Notes: generated by a model not told the origin, from the sequence alone. A stretch of DNA of 64,000 bases from Burkholderiaceae bacterium (GCA_024235895.1 JACKLM010000003.1:739543-803542), one strand, 5' to 3'. Positions 9,949-18,986 are shown, numbered from the stretch's first letter. Made by a program: numbers and translations.

Positions 9949-9970
9949 ATTGTAGTCACGTTGCTACAAT
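9949..9970 (+). promoter_or_regulatory. Operator-like inverted repeat before phd
   Basis: ATTGTAG, 8 bases, CTACAAT: perfect 7-bp arms, 24 nt before the antitoxin start. Phd/YefM antitoxins bind short palindromes over their own promoter. The AT-rich arms may also supply the -10 sequence (TACAAT). Confidence 0.6.
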
Positions 9971-9977
9971 GTGGGTC

Positions 9978-9985
9978 GGAGGTGA
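9978..9985 (+). promoter_or_regulatory. Strong Shine-Dalgarno deciding the phd start
   Basis: GGAGGTGA is an almost perfect ribosome-binding site. Its spacing is 9 nt to the ATG at 9995 and only 3 nt to the ATG at 9989, which favours the downstream start. Confidence 0.65.
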
Positions 9986-9994
9986 CCGATGACG

Positions 9995-10240
9995 ATGACC
10001 CTTTCCAGCCGCGAATTCAATCAGGACACGAGCAAGGCCAAGAAGGCTGCCAAGACCGGACCGGTCTTCATCACCGACCGTGGCAGGCTGGCCCACGTCC
10101 TGCTGAGCATCGAGCAGTACCAGTCGCTGGTGGCGCCAGCCGCCAGCATCGTCGATCTGTTGGCGACGCCCGGCGCTGAAAACATTCGATTCGTCGCGCC
10201 ACGCGCTCGCAAGATCGCGAAGGCGGCGGATCTGACGTGA
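9995..10240 (+). CDS. Phd/YefM-family antitoxin
   Basis: An 81-residue antitoxin (MTLSSREFNQDTSKAKKAAK, then GPVFITDRGRLAHVLLSIEQ). The N-terminal Phd/YefM fold (TDRGRLAHVLLS) is the dimeric DNA-binding module. The C-terminus (IRFVAPRARKIAKAADL) is basic and presumably binds the toxin. It overlaps the PIN toxin gene by one base (TGATG), so the pair is coupled. Probably autoregulated through 9949-9970. Confidence 0.85.
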   Translation: MTLSSREFNQDTSKAKKAAKTGPVFITDRGRLAHVLLSIEQYQSLVAPAASIVDLLATPGAENIRFVAPRARKIAKAADLT

Positions 10241-10659
10241 TGTTCCTCCTCGACACCAACGTCGTCTCGGAGTTGCGCAAGGCCAAGTCCGGCAAGGCCC
10301 ATCCCCGGGTGACCGCGTGGGCAACCAAGGTGCCGGCGGGCAGCTTGTACCTGTCGGCCATCACGCTGCTCGAACTCGAGATGGGTGTCCTTCAGGTCGA
10401 GCGGCGTGACGCCGCACAGGGAACGATCATCCGAACGTGGTTGGATGACCATGTGCTTCCGGCGTTTGCCGGGCGTGTCCTCGCCATCGATGCAGCGGTC
10501 GCGCTTCGATGCGCCCGTCTGCACGTGCCCGACAAGCTCAGCGAGCGCGACGCGATGATCGCCGCGACGGCGCTCGTTCATGGCATGACGGTGGTGACCC
10601 GCAACGTGGCCGATTTCGAAGCCAGCGGAGTGCCGCTGGTCAACCCGTGGCTCGGGTAG
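10240..10659 (+). CDS. vapC: PIN-domain ribonuclease toxin (VapC/FitB type)
   Basis: A 139-residue PIN protein. The acidic metal-binding residues are visible: FLLDTNVVSELRK (Asp and nearby Glu), LLELEMGV (Glu), LSERDAMIAATAL (Asp) and the C-terminal VTRNVADFEASGV (Asp). It is predicted to be an Mg2+-dependent RNase that cuts tRNA or rRNA when freed from its antitoxin. All key residues are present, so it should be active. It is the toxin of the upstream Phd-type antitoxin. Confidence 0.9.
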   Translation: MFLLDTNVVSELRKAKSGKAHPRVTAWATKVPAGSLYLSAITLLELEMGVLQVERRDAAQGTIIRTWLDDHVLPAFAGRVLAIDAAVALRCARLHVPDKLSERDAMIAATALVHGMTVVTRNVADFEASGVPLVNPWLG

Positions 10660-10683
10660 CTGGCGTGATGGCTCGTGCGGCGC

Positions 10684-11241
10684 TTAGAACCACGCCTCGG
10701 GATAGCGTCGCGACGACGGGATGTTGTTGACGAACAGCGCCACCAGCACCAGCAGCGACGGGCCCAGCGTACAAGGGGCGAGCACGTACAGCCAACCCAG
10801 GTCGTGCACGTCCTGCGAGCCGATCACGGCGATCAGGGCCGTCGCGCCGCCGGGCGGGTGCAGCGTGCGCGTAGCGTGCATCAGCGCGATCGCGGTGGAC
10901 ACCGCCAGCGGCGCGGCCAGCCACGGGTAGGCGTGCAGGAGGGTCCAGCAGGCCACGCCGACGCTCGCGGACAACGCATGTCCCCCCACGACGTTGCGCG
11001 GCTGCGCCAGCGGGCTGCGCGGTGCGCCGAAGATCAGCGCCGCCGACGCCCCCATCGACCCGATCATCAACATCAGGTCCGCCCCCGCGAGCAAGGCCTG
11101 GTTCGCGAACCAGGCGGCCGTGATGGCGACGAAGGAGCCGATCCAGCTCCACGCGATCTCGGACGCGCTCACGCGCGGCGGGCCGCCGCGCGCGCTGCCG
11201 CGCATCTTGCGCAAGTAGTCGGCGAGGCTCAAGGGCGGCAC
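10684..11241 (-). CDS. HPP family membrane protein
   Basis: A 185-residue integral membrane protein with about four to five helices and the name-giving motif in RTLHPPGGATALIAV. It also shows LMIGSMGASAALIFGAP and AQPRNVVGGHALSA. HPP proteins are found across bacteria and in plant plastids, where one member has been reported to move nitrite. Bacterial substrates are largely unknown. It lies 49 nt downstream of a CBS-domain protein on the same strand. HPP and CBS domains also occur fused in one polypeptide, so the CBS partner may sense a nucleotide and gate this protein. Confidence 0.85.
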   Translation of the reverse strand: MPPLSLADYLRKMRGSARGGPPRVSASEIAWSWIGSFVAITAAWFANQALLAGADLMLMIGSMGASAALIFGAPRSPLAQPRNVVGGHALSASVGVACWTLLHAYPWLAAPLAVSTAIALMHATRTLHPPGGATALIAVIGSQDVHDLGWLYVLAPCTLGPSLLVLVALFVNNIPSSRRYPEAWF

Positions 11242-11290
11242 CCCCGCACGGGGCGCCGCCGGACGAGCGACGGGGGGCGGCCGAGTTGTC

Positions 11291-11917
11291 TCATCGGTGC
11301 ACCCGGCGGTCGATGGCGTCGAGAAAATCCTTGCGCAGCAGCAGCCCCGCGAGCCGCCCCTGCGCGTCCGCCAGCGGCATGCTGCGGCCGGGGTGGCGCC
11401 GGAAGGCGGCCATCGTCTCGCGCAGCCCCGACTCTGGGCGTACCGTGACCGCTGGCGCGGTCATCGCCTCGCGCACGGGCGTCTCGTGGCAGCGGTGGCT
11501 CACCTCGCAGGAGTTCTCCACCATGCGCAGCAGCAGCTCGAGGAAGGTCCCGGCCTGGAGCCGGCTGAGGTAGTCCGTCTCGGTCAGCATGCCCACCACG
11601 CGGCCATCGTCGTCGACGACGGGCAGCCCCTTGTAGCCGCTCGCGACGATGGCCCGGGCAGCCTCGTCGAGCATCATGCCCGGCGGCAGCCCGCGCGCCA
11701 CCGGCCGTGCCAGGCCGCCGGCGCTCAGCCCCGCGAGCAGCCTGCCGGTCGCGTGACGGTGCGCGAGGTGGTAGACCTCGCGGAAGTCGGCGGCCGAGAT
11801 GTCGAGGTAGCCCGAGATCTGCTGCATCGCGTCGAGGATGTCCTCGTCGGTGAGCTCCAGTTCGGGGACCACCTCGTCGGCCGCCGCGCCGGCCGGCCGT
11901 TCAGCTTGTGGTTTCAT
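11291..11917 (-). CDS. CBS-pair protein, partner of HPP protein
   Basis: A 208-residue soluble protein with a helical N-terminus (residues 20-60: ELTDEDILDAMQQISGYLDI) followed by two CBS motifs. The first includes ASGYKGLPVVDDDGRVVGML. The second includes REAMTAPAVTVRPESGLRET and ends GRLAGLLLRKDFLDAI. CBS pairs bind adenosine nucleotides and regulate attached or partner proteins. It is the first gene of a two-gene operon with the HPP gene and divergent from tadA. Confidence 0.8.
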   Translation of the reverse strand: MKPQAERPAGAAADEVVPELELTDEDILDAMQQISGYLDISAADFREVYHLAHRHATGRLLAGLSAGGLARPVARGLPPGMMLDEAARAIVASGYKGLPVVDDDGRVVGMLTETDYLSRLQAGTFLELLLRMVENSCEVSHRCHETPVREAMTAPAVTVRPESGLRETMAAFRRHPGRSMPLADAQGRLAGLLLRKDFLDAIDRRVHR

Positions 11918-12169
11918 GGATGGGCCTGCGTGAGGGTTTCAGCTCGCAGCGCGCAGGATAAGCTGGCGCGCGGCCGCGCCGATTCGGCGACGGTCGGCCT
12001 GCGCGGGGATCGGCCGCCGTCGCGCCGGCGTACCGGCGTAGGATGGCGGCGCGGCGCGGAGGCGGGCACCACGGTCCCGGGGCATGCCGGCCGCGCCCCG
12101 CCCGATAACCCCCGGCCAGCCCGCGTCAACGATGCCAAGCCCGCGGCAATGACCTGCCAGCAAGAAGAC

Positions 12170-12715
12170 ATGGACCCGCAAGCGCAGGACGAATGGGCGA
12201 TGCGACTCGCACTCGACCAGGCGCTCAACGCCCAGCTCGTCGGCGAGGTGCCGGTCGGCGCCGTGATCGTGCGCGACGGCGCCGAGGGGCCGCAGCTGCT
12301 CGCCACCGGCTACAACCGGCCGATCACCACCCACGACCCGACCGCGCACGCCGAGATCGTCGTGCTGCGCCACGCGGCGACGCTGCTGGGCAACTACCGG
12401 CTGCCCGGCTGCACGCTGTACGTGACGCTGGAACCCTGCGCGATGTGCGCGATGGCGCTGATGCACGCGCGGCTCGCGCGCGTCGTCTGGGGCGCGCCGG
12501 ACCCGAAGACCGGCGCCGCCGGCTCGGTCGTCGACCTGTTCGCCGACGCGCGGCTGAACCACCACACGGCGGTGCAAGGCGGCGTGCTGGCCGACGCTTG
12601 CGGCGCGCTGCTGCGCGAGTTCTTCGCCGGGCGGCGGGCGGCGCAGCGCGCGGCGCGCGAGCCGATGATTCCGGCCGGCGAGGCACGGGAGATCGATCCG
12701 CCGGCGTCCATCTGA
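12170..12715 (+). CDS. tadA: tRNA(Arg) adenosine-34 deaminase
   Basis: A 181-residue zinc-dependent deaminase that converts adenosine to inosine at the wobble position of tRNA-Arg(ACG). Catalytic motifs: THAEIVVL-type HAE (zinc His and proton-shuttling Glu) and PCAMCAMAL (two zinc Cys). Substrate-binding NRP (GYNRPITTHD) is present. It is slightly longer than E. coli TadA through a C-terminal tail. The ATG at 12170 (MDPQAQDEWAMRLAL) was preferred; an in-frame ATG at 12149 is an alternative. It is followed by ldcA, a pairing common in Betaproteobacteria. Confidence 0.93.
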   Translation: MDPQAQDEWAMRLALDQALNAQLVGEVPVGAVIVRDGAEGPQLLATGYNRPITTHDPTAHAEIVVLRHAATLLGNYRLPGCTLYVTLEPCAMCAMALMHARLARVVWGAPDPKTGAAGSVVDLFADARLNHHTAVQGGVLADACGALLREFFAGRRAAQRAAREPMIPAGEAREIDPPASI

Positions 12716-12872
12716 CCTTCGTTGCGCTTGGGACGCCATGTCCAGGAGCCGGCCGGCGCACGGATGCGTTTGCTGTCGATGGAACGCGGGCTTGGCATCG
12801 CGGTACTGGCACTGGGCCTGCACTTGCCCCATGTCGCATAGCTGTGAATCGCTACCGGGCTGAGAATCCACC

Positions 12873-13808
12873 ATGTCCGAGCACACCTCCGACTCGCCGA
12901 CGCTGACCCTCTACTCCCCGGCCGGCGTCATCGCACGCGCCGCGGCGCTGCGGCGCGCTGCGCGCCGGCTGAAGGCGTTGGGCTTCGACGCCACGCTGGA
13001 CGAATCGGCGCTGGCGAGCCGGCAGCGCTTCGCCGGCGACGACGCCACGAGGCTGGCGGCGCTGCACCGGGTGGCCGACGCGGCGCCGTCGGTCGCGCTG
13101 GCCAGCCGCGGCGGCTACGGGCTGACGCGGCTGCTCGACGCGATCGACTGGCCGCGCATCGCGCGCAGCGTCGAGCGCGGCACGCGCTGGGTCGGCTACA
13201 GCGACCTGACCGCGCTGCAGATGGCGCTGCTGGCGCATGCCAAGGCGCCGAGCTGGGCCGGGCCGCTGGCGGCCGACGACTTCGGCCGCAGCGACGCCGA
13301 CGGTGGCGTCGACGAGGTCACGCGCGACGGCTTCTGCGAGGCGATGGCCGGCACGCTGGAGGCGGTGGGATTCCGCACTGCGCCCGGCTTCGACGGGCTG
13401 GAGGCGCGCGGGCTGCTGTGGGGCGGCAATCTGACGGTGCTGTGCTCGTTGCTCGGCACGCGCCACTGGCCGCGCGTGCGCGGCGGCATCCTGTTCGTCG
13501 AGGAGGTCGGCGAGCACCCCTACCGCGTCGAGCGCATGCTGCTGCAACTGCAGCAGGCCGGGGTGCTGGAGACGCAGAAGGCGGTGCTGGTCGGCGCCGT
13601 GACCGACTTCAAGCGCTCGCCGCTGGACCGCGGCTACCGGCTGCGCGACGCGCTGGACGCGGTGCGCTCGCGCACCCGCACGCCGATAGTCACCGGGCTG
13701 CCGTTCGGGCATGTGCGGACGAAGGTGATGCTGCCGGTCGGGCGGCGGGTGACGCTGGCGGTGGCGGGGCGGGATGCCTTTGTCGCCTGGGGGCACGGAG
13801 GGGCTTGA
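12873..13808 (+). CDS. ldcA: Muramoyltetrapeptide (LD-) carboxypeptidase
   Basis: A 311-residue serine peptidase of family S66 that removes the terminal D-alanine from murein tetrapeptides during cell-wall recycling. The nucleophile motif is VGYSDLTAL, the strand-turn ALASRGGYGLTRLLD is diagnostic, and the second domain carries GGNLTVL, FVEEVGEHPYRVERML and the catalytic His region GLPFGHVRTKV. No signal peptide, consistent with a cytosolic enzyme. Complete. Confidence 0.93.
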   Translation: MSEHTSDSPTLTLYSPAGVIARAAALRRAARRLKALGFDATLDESALASRQRFAGDDATRLAALHRVADAAPSVALASRGGYGLTRLLDAIDWPRIARSVERGTRWVGYSDLTALQMALLAHAKAPSWAGPLAADDFGRSDADGGVDEVTRDGFCEAMAGTLEAVGFRTAPGFDGLEARGLLWGGNLTVLCSLLGTRHWPRVRGGILFVEEVGEHPYRVERMLLQLQQAGVLETQKAVLVGAVTDFKRSPLDRGYRLRDALDAVRSRTRTPIVTGLPFGHVRTKVMLPVGRRVTLAVAGRDAFVAWGHGGA

Positions 13809-14250
13809 GCGCATCGGGCAGGTGCGGGAGTTCTCCGCACCGGGGTTGCCGGGCTGTCCGGTGAGGGCGAACGCGGTATTCATGCACGCGCGCGATGTGC
13901 CGCGGCGCGGCCGCGGCCAGGCGTCCGGCTACGAGTTGTTGCATCCGGCCAACGATGCGGCGAAGGGGCCGGGTGCGGTGGGTGCACCGGCCGGCCGCGG
14001 CATCGGCCGGCTCACGGCTCGAGGATGGAAGAAAACTTTATATACGACAAGCACTTGACTCGCGTTCCGCGGTTCCGAGATCGGCGCCGCCATGGGCTCG
14101 TCCTGGGGCGTCATGGATTTCCCGTAGGGGGGCGCGCTTTACAGACCCGTGACAATCGCCCGACTAGCCCTGCGAGCGGGACACGAACCGTTCACGATCA
14201 GCGCTGACGCGCGCCGCAGCAGGGCCAGGTCTTCAGATCAACCTTCCTTC
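13809..14250. other. Long leader upstream of the TonB receptor
   Basis: No convincing gene. It contains an AT-rich patch ACTTTATATACGAC near 14036, followed by CTTGACT near 14053, which may be promoter elements. The base composition moves away from the strong GC bias of the neighbours, matching the receptor gene that follows. Confidence 0.4.
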
Positions 14251-14255
14251 AGGAG
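14251..14255 (+). promoter_or_regulatory. Shine-Dalgarno of the TonB receptor
   Basis: AGGAG, 8 nt before the ATG at 14264. It decides for that start over an upstream in-frame GTG at 14255, which overlaps the site. Confidence 0.7.
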
Positions 14256-14263
14256 TGTGGTTT

Positions 14264-17059
14264 ATGTTCAAGAGGACGAAAGTCTCGGTCGGCGTTCTGC
14301 TCGCACTCGGCGGCGCCGTGGTGGCGACGTCGATGCCGGCGGTGGCGCAGGATGCGGTGCAGCGCATCGAGATTACCGGCTCGTCGATCAAGCGGCTGGC
14401 CATTGAGGGTGCGCTGCCGGTTCAGACGATCACTCAGGAGGATATTCAGCGCAGCGGTGTTACGTCGGTTACCGACCTGATCCAGAGCCTACCGGTGATG
14501 CAAGGGTTCACCAGCATTGGCGATTCGGTCGGCGGCGGAGGAGGGGGCGTCACGACAGCCTCCATTCACGACGTCGGCGAGCAGTACACCCTGGTGCTGC
14601 TGAACGGCCGCCGCGTGGCGCCCGCGACCTCGGGCACTACCATTGACCTCAACTCCATCCCGCTGGCAGCGATCGAGCGCGTCGAGGTGCTGACCGACGG
14701 CGCGTCGGCCATCTACGGCGCCGACGCGATCGCCGGCGTGGTGAACTTCATCCTCAAGCAGGGCGAGGCCCCGCTGACCTTGGATGCGCGCATCAGCATG
14801 CCGGAGGCCGGCGGCGGCGAGCAGGCCAACTTCGCCATCAGCAAGGGCTTTGGCGATGTGGGGAAGGATGGTTACTCGGTCTTCTTGGCTGCGAGTTTCG
14901 ACAAGCAGCGCCAGCTTAAGTCGACGGACCGCGACTTCGCCAGCACCGGTATTCTCTCCGGCACCTTCGGCGACTTGGCCTACGACTTCTTCAATGGATC
15001 CTCTCGCTCGGTGCCGCCGAACGTGGACGTCCGCGGCACGGCCATCGGTGGCGTTCGCGCAAACGGTTCGACCATCAACTCGATCTCGTTCAACCCGTAC
15101 CTGGAAGCCAACGGCGAGTGCCCGGCCGACCACGTTGTGCTCGGCCGCCAGTGCTGGTTCGACTACACGACGACGGTCGAGATCGCGCCGGAACGCGAGC
15201 GCATGGCGTTGTACGGTTCCGGCGAACTGCAACTGGGAAGCAGCGGCTTCACTGGGTTCGCCGACTTCGCCTACACCGATGTCAGCACCGTCCCGCGAAT
15301 TGCCCCGTACCCGGCGGAGTTTAGCCTGCCGTTGGGCAGCGACTTGTACGACAGCTATGTCCTGCCCTACCTGACACCTGAGCAGGCCGCAGTCGCCTCA
15401 TCGGTCAACGTCAAGTATCGGCTGTTCGACATGGGCAGCCGGACCTACGACTACGCCACCAAGTCGCTGCACACAGTGCTTGGCGCAGAAGGTGCAGTCG
15501 GAGACTGGGACATTGCAGGCGGCGTGACCTTCTCGATGCAGCGCCAGGACCAGGACTATCTGGCCGGCTTCCCCTTGGCGGCGCCGTTCACCGAAGCCCT
15601 GACCACGGGCGCGGTCGATCCGTTCCCGTACACGGCAGGCACCATGCCGGCCGATCAACTGGCGGCGCTGCTCGCGACCCAGTACGTCGGCAACTACAAC
15701 AAGACCGACATCAAGATGGTCGGATTGGACGGCAACGCGCAGCGGCCGCTGTTTTCCATGCCGGGCGGCGACGCTATCCTCTCGATGGGCTTCGACTTCC
15801 GCAAGACCGGGTACCAAGTGACGGCAAACGGTGCGGTGGCCAATGCCGAGATTCTGTTTGACGACCCCCAGCCCGAGTACGACCTTTCGCGCAGCGGCTG
15901 GGGCGCGTACGGCGAGATGCTGTTCCCGGTGTCTAAGGCCATTGAGCTGACCGCCGCGCTGCGCCACGACCAGATGTCCGGCGTGACCGACAAACAGATC
16001 AGCCAGAAGTTCGGTGACACCGAATCCGCCACTACCTTCAAGCTCGGCGGCAAGTGGGAGGCCACGCCTAGCCTGCTGATGCGCGCGTCGGTAGGAAGTG
16101 GTTTCCGCACTGCGTCGATGCTGGAGATTGCCCAGCCCAAGGTTGACTTCGGGGTCACCAGCGGTACCTACGACTGCCCGTTCAGTGCCAGTTACGACCC
16201 GCTGGGCTACTTCGCGGCCGGTCACATCTGCGAAGACGGTCTGCAGTACGAAGTTTTCACCGGCGGCAACCCCGAGCTAAAACCGGAAAAGTCGACGCAG
16301 TGGAACTTGGGTGCGGTGTGGCAGCCTACCGATGCGCTGTCGATCGGCCTGAACTACTGGTCGGTTTCGATCAAGGATGCCGTGACCAGCGTCAGCGAGT
16401 CGCAGATCCTCAACAACGCCGCGGACTACCTGGATCTCTTCACGACCAAGTACAAGGCGTCCAACGATCTGACCTACGTCGCCATCCTGCTGGCGCCGAC
16501 TAATATCGGTAAACTGGAAAACGAGGGTATCGATTGGGACTTCACCTACAAGGGCAAGACCAACTTTGGCCGTTTTGAGGGGATGCTGGCCGGCACTTAC
16601 CTAGTGAAGTCGCGCTACACGCTGCCGGGCACGGACGATCAGTGGACGACAAGCTTGGGCCAGTTCGGCATCAATGACGCGGTGAGCTTCCGCAACGTGA
16701 TCACCGCGCGCGGCACGGTGGGCATCGGCGCCTGGGAGCACACGCTGACGATGAAGTACCGCAGCGGCTACGCCGACCAGTTCTACTCGGCGGAAGACTG
16801 GTGCTTCTTCTACGATCCGAATACGAACGAGTGTGCGGACGGACGTCTGCAGGTTCCCGAATACATGACCTTCGACTGGCAGACCAAGTGGCAGGCGACG
16901 AGAAATCTTGGTGTCACCTTCGCCATTGAGAACCTCTTCGATGAGGATCCGCCGCTGTCGCTACGTGTAAACGGTGCCGGCCACCAGCTGGGCTACGATC
17001 CACGTTATGCAAGCCCGTACGGCCGCACCTTCGTGCTCCAGGCCAAGTACCAGTTCTGA
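14264..17059 (+). CDS. TonB-dependent outer-membrane receptor
   Basis: A 931-residue receptor with a signal peptide (MFKRTKVSVGVLLALGGAVV, cleavage likely after VAQ). A TonB-box-like stretch (RIEITGSSIKRL) is followed by a plug domain (about residues 45-155, with VTSVTDLIQSLPV, YTLVLLNGRRVAP, LNSIPLAAIERVEVLTDGAS and AIYGADAIAGVVNFIL). A 22-strand barrel ends in the aromatic C-terminal motif GRTFVLQAKYQF. Energised by ExbB/ExbD/TonB (an exbBD pair is at 31 kb), it imports a large substrate that cannot be deduced. Its closest type is the peptide/oligosaccharide-like receptors of Gammaproteobacteria. Third codon positions are visibly less GC-rich than in neighbours, suggesting transfer. The lipoprotein gene downstream is its likely partner. 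Confidence 0.92.
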   Translation: MFKRTKVSVGVLLALGGAVVATSMPAVAQDAVQRIEITGSSIKRLAIEGALPVQTITQEDIQRSGVTSVTDLIQSLPVMQGFTSIGDSVGGGGGGVTTASIHDVGEQYTLVLLNGRRVAPATSGTTIDLNSIPLAAIERVEVLTDGASAIYGADAIAGVVNFILKQGEAPLTLDARISMPEAGGGEQANFAISKGFGDVGKDGYSVFLAASFDKQRQLKSTDRDFASTGILSGTFGDLAYDFFNGSSRSVPPNVDVRGTAIGGVRANGSTINSISFNPYLEANGECPADHVVLGRQCWFDYTTTVEIAPERERMALYGSGELQLGSSGFTGFADFAYTDVSTVPRIAPYPAEFSLPLGSDLYDSYVLPYLTPEQAAVASSVNVKYRLFDMGSRTYDYATKSLHTVLGAEGAVGDWDIAGGVTFSMQRQDQDYLAGFPLAAPFTEALTTGAVDPFPYTAGTMPADQLAALLATQYVGNYNKTDIKMVGLDGNAQRPLFSMPGGDAILSMGFDFRKTGYQVTANGAVANAEILFDDPQPEYDLSRSGWGAYGEMLFPVSKAIELTAALRHDQMSGVTDKQISQKFGDTESATTFKLGGKWEATPSLLMRASVGSGFRTASMLEIAQPKVDFGVTSGTYDCPFSASYDPLGYFAAGHICEDGLQYEVFTGGNPELKPEKSTQWNLGAVWQPTDALSIGLNYWSVSIKDAVTSVSESQILNNAADYLDLFTTKYKASNDLTYVAILLAPTNIGKLENEGIDWDFTYKGKTNFGRFEGMLAGTYLVKSRYTLPGTDDQWTTSLGQFGINDAVSFRNVITARGTVGIGAWEHTLTMKYRSGYADQFYSAEDWCFFYDPNTNECADGRLQVPEYMTFDWQTKWQATRNLGVTFAIENLFDEDPPLSLRVNGAGHQLGYDPRYASPYGRTFVLQAKYQF

Positions 17060-17234
17060 GGCCGGCTCCCCCGCCGGGCCTGCTTCTGGGCGCCGGCGGT
17101 CCGGTCTGCAGCGTATAAGAACCGTGCCCGGCCCCGCGTGGGGCTGGGCAAGTTCGTTTCTTGAATCGAGACACGCCGCGGTGCTTAAAGGGCATGCGGC
17201 ACACTGCCATACTGCAACGATAAAGGCGTCAGCC

Positions 17235-18062
17235 ATGGCCCGTGTCCGCCGAGGGCTGGGGAGCCTAAATGCGCTGCTGCTGGCCAGCAGCTTGGCCGCG
17301 TGCGCTACGGACCCAATCGGGAGCGCGCTCGCGCTGGGCCCGCACTTCGACGACGAGCGCTTCGCCGCCGAGCGCTTTACACCTGACCCTGATGCGCCCC
17401 TGGCCCTCACGGAGGAGATGGATCGCTACCTGCGTGAGCGCATCGCGCCGCAGCTTCGCGTGCGCGGCTACTTGTACGGCCTCGTGGAGGCGCTCTACGC
17501 CGACGACCAGCTGCGCCTGGGCTATGACTCTGCCGCCACGCTGACAGCCGCCGAGACCTTCGGGCAGCGGCGTGGAAATTGCCTTTCGCTCGTGCTGATG
17601 ACGGCTGCCTTCGCACAGCGACTGGGCCTAGAAGTTCGCTTCCAGCGCGTGCTGACCGAAGACGCGCCGGAGCTGGCTGGCAATCTGGTGCGCATGGTCG
17701 GCCACGTCAACCTGGGTCTTGCCAAGCGCGGTACGGCGCGCGTGCGGGACTGGATCACGGTCGACTTCCTGCCCGGGTTAGAGGCTGCCCGGCTGCGTAC
17801 GATCGAGATCTCTGCGGACCGCGTCAAGGCAATGTTTTTCAACAACCTCGCGGTCGAGGCGCTCGGCAAGGGCGAGTTGCCCCGTGCCTACTGGTTGGCG
17901 CGCGCCAGCGTGCGCCAGGACCCCCGCCTTGCCAGCCCGTACGTCACGCTGGGCGTGCTGTGGAGCCGGCTCGGGCAGGACGATCGAGCGGGGACCGCCT
18001 TTCGGCAGGCATTGGCCGTGGACTCACGCAACGCGAGCGCTCTCGCCAACCTGTCGCAGTGA
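17235..18062 (+). CDS. Transglutaminase-like lipoprotein with C-terminal TPRs
   Basis: A 275-residue protein with a lipoprotein signal (LLLASSLAAC, lipidated Cys23). A transglutaminase-like core follows in which the Cys-His-Asp triad is visible: QRRGNCLSLVLMTAAFAQRL, then GHVNLGL and DWITVDFLP. About two tetratricopeptide repeats close the protein (FFNNLAVEALGKGELPRAYW, YVTLGVLWSRLGQDDRAGTA). The family is often encoded beside TonB receptors and may cleave or cross-link an envelope peptide or assist uptake; this role is inferred. It lies 175 nt after the receptor stop. The C-terminus is followed by a short GGCATT triplication, so the reading frame may once have been longer. Confidence 0.75.
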   Translation: MARVRRGLGSLNALLLASSLAACATDPIGSALALGPHFDDERFAAERFTPDPDAPLALTEEMDRYLRERIAPQLRVRGYLYGLVEALYADDQLRLGYDSAATLTAAETFGQRRGNCLSLVLMTAAFAQRLGLEVRFQRVLTEDAPELAGNLVRMVGHVNLGLAKRGTARVRDWITVDFLPGLEAARLRTIEISADRVKAMFFNNLAVEALGKGELPRAYWLARASVRQDPRLASPYVTLGVLWSRLGQDDRAGTAFRQALAVDSRNASALANLSQ

Positions 18063-18194
18063 CGGGCATTGGCATTGGCATTGGCAGGAGACTAGTACTG
18101 AGGTGCCCCTCGAATTTCGCCTTCCAACGGGCCGCTCCTATGCCGCCATGGAATGCTGATCGACATGCTGGCTGATCCAGTCCAGAGTGAGAAG

Positions 18195-18323
18195 AGAGGG
18201 TCAGGTCTTAAATCGTAAGTCGCCCCAGCTATTTCGGCTGCGCGCTCGCCCAATTCAGCCGGCTCACTTCGAGGTTGGGCATGTCGTTCTCCACGATGTG
18301 ATCGACCTTTGCAAGATGCCATC
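18195..18323. repeat. 129-bp direct repeat, copy A
   Basis: Aligns without gaps to 23890-24018 with 10 mismatches (92% identity by hand). It begins with the motif AGAGGGTCAGGTCTTAAATC. Read on the minus strand, its inner part encodes HIVENDMPNLEVSRL, a degraded version of the C-terminus of the short-chain dehydrogenase at 25982-26740 (HIVENDMLNGEVIRL). Its last bases run into the start codon of the FitA remnant. Confidence 0.8.
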
Positions 18324-18698
18324 CGTCATCGTGCGGAACTTGCCCGACGGGGTCTCGCGTTATCCGCGTGAGGGCGGCGCGCTACGGCCGCAGCGTCGAG
18401 GCCGAAACGCGCGACAACCTGGCGTCAGCGGTGAAGCGGCAAGGCCGGGTCAAGCTGGGCTCGCTGCTGGCCGCGATCGGTCGCGAGGTCAAGCTGAGCG
18501 ATGTGGCGTTCGTCGCCTTCGATACGAATTTGGTCCGGGAGTCGCTGAGTCGTGCGCCCGAGGCCGGCGTCATCGAGTGGATCGGCGCCCAAGCCCTGGA
18601 GAAGCTGCGCCTGTCCGTCATGACGGAGGCCGAGCTCCGTGCCGCGTGGTGCTGTTGCCGGCGGGCAAGCGCCCGGGCGAGAACGCCACGAGCATCGT
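18316..18698 (+). pseudogene. Decayed FitA/FitB (VapBC) toxin-antitoxin pair
   Basis: Starts as a ribbon-helix-helix antitoxin (MPSVIVRNLPD). It shifts frame and continues as VRAARYGRSVEAETRDNLAS, then KLGSLLAAIGREVKLSD. It runs without a stop into what was the PIN toxin (AFDTNLVRESLSRAPEAGVI, EWIGAQALEKLRLSVMTEAE), which changes frame again to VLLPAGKRP and then loses similarity. The toxin start Met-x-x-Leu-Asp-Thr-Asn is damaged (FDTN) and the C-terminal half is missing. Both genes are non-functional. Confidence 0.75.
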
Positions 18699-18954
18699 GC
18701 GCGAACATCCCCTCCACATCCGCACGCGCGTCGACCAGATCGCGGACGACGTGGTCGACGTCAACCACAGGCTCGCCAGTCTCGAGGCCGCGATCACGGT
18801 CGTCGAGCGCGAGGTCGACGAGGGCGACGCGACCGATGCCCGCCAACAGGTCGTACGCGACCGGCTTGCCGAGCGTATCCACCGCGTCGAGCGTCCGCTC
18901 GGTCTGTTTGTGGAAGCGGGGCGTCAGCAGCTCAGCGCCTCCCGTTGTAGCTAG
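18699..18954 (+). pseudogene. Fragment of a small coiled-coil protein gene
   Basis: The frame ending at 18954 reads VNHRLASLEAAITVVEREVD, then RQQVVRDRLAERIHRVERPL. This is clearly related to the C-terminal half of the next gene (SALETAMINVKRKVTAGDET, VQIDQIVERIRRIEKRLELS). It has no start of its own and is fused in frame to unrelated sequence, so it is a truncated paralogue. Function unknown; such short helical proteins often travel with TA modules. Confidence 0.55.
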
Positions 18955-18986
18955 ACTGCACTCGTTCTGGTAAGCCGAGGATCATC

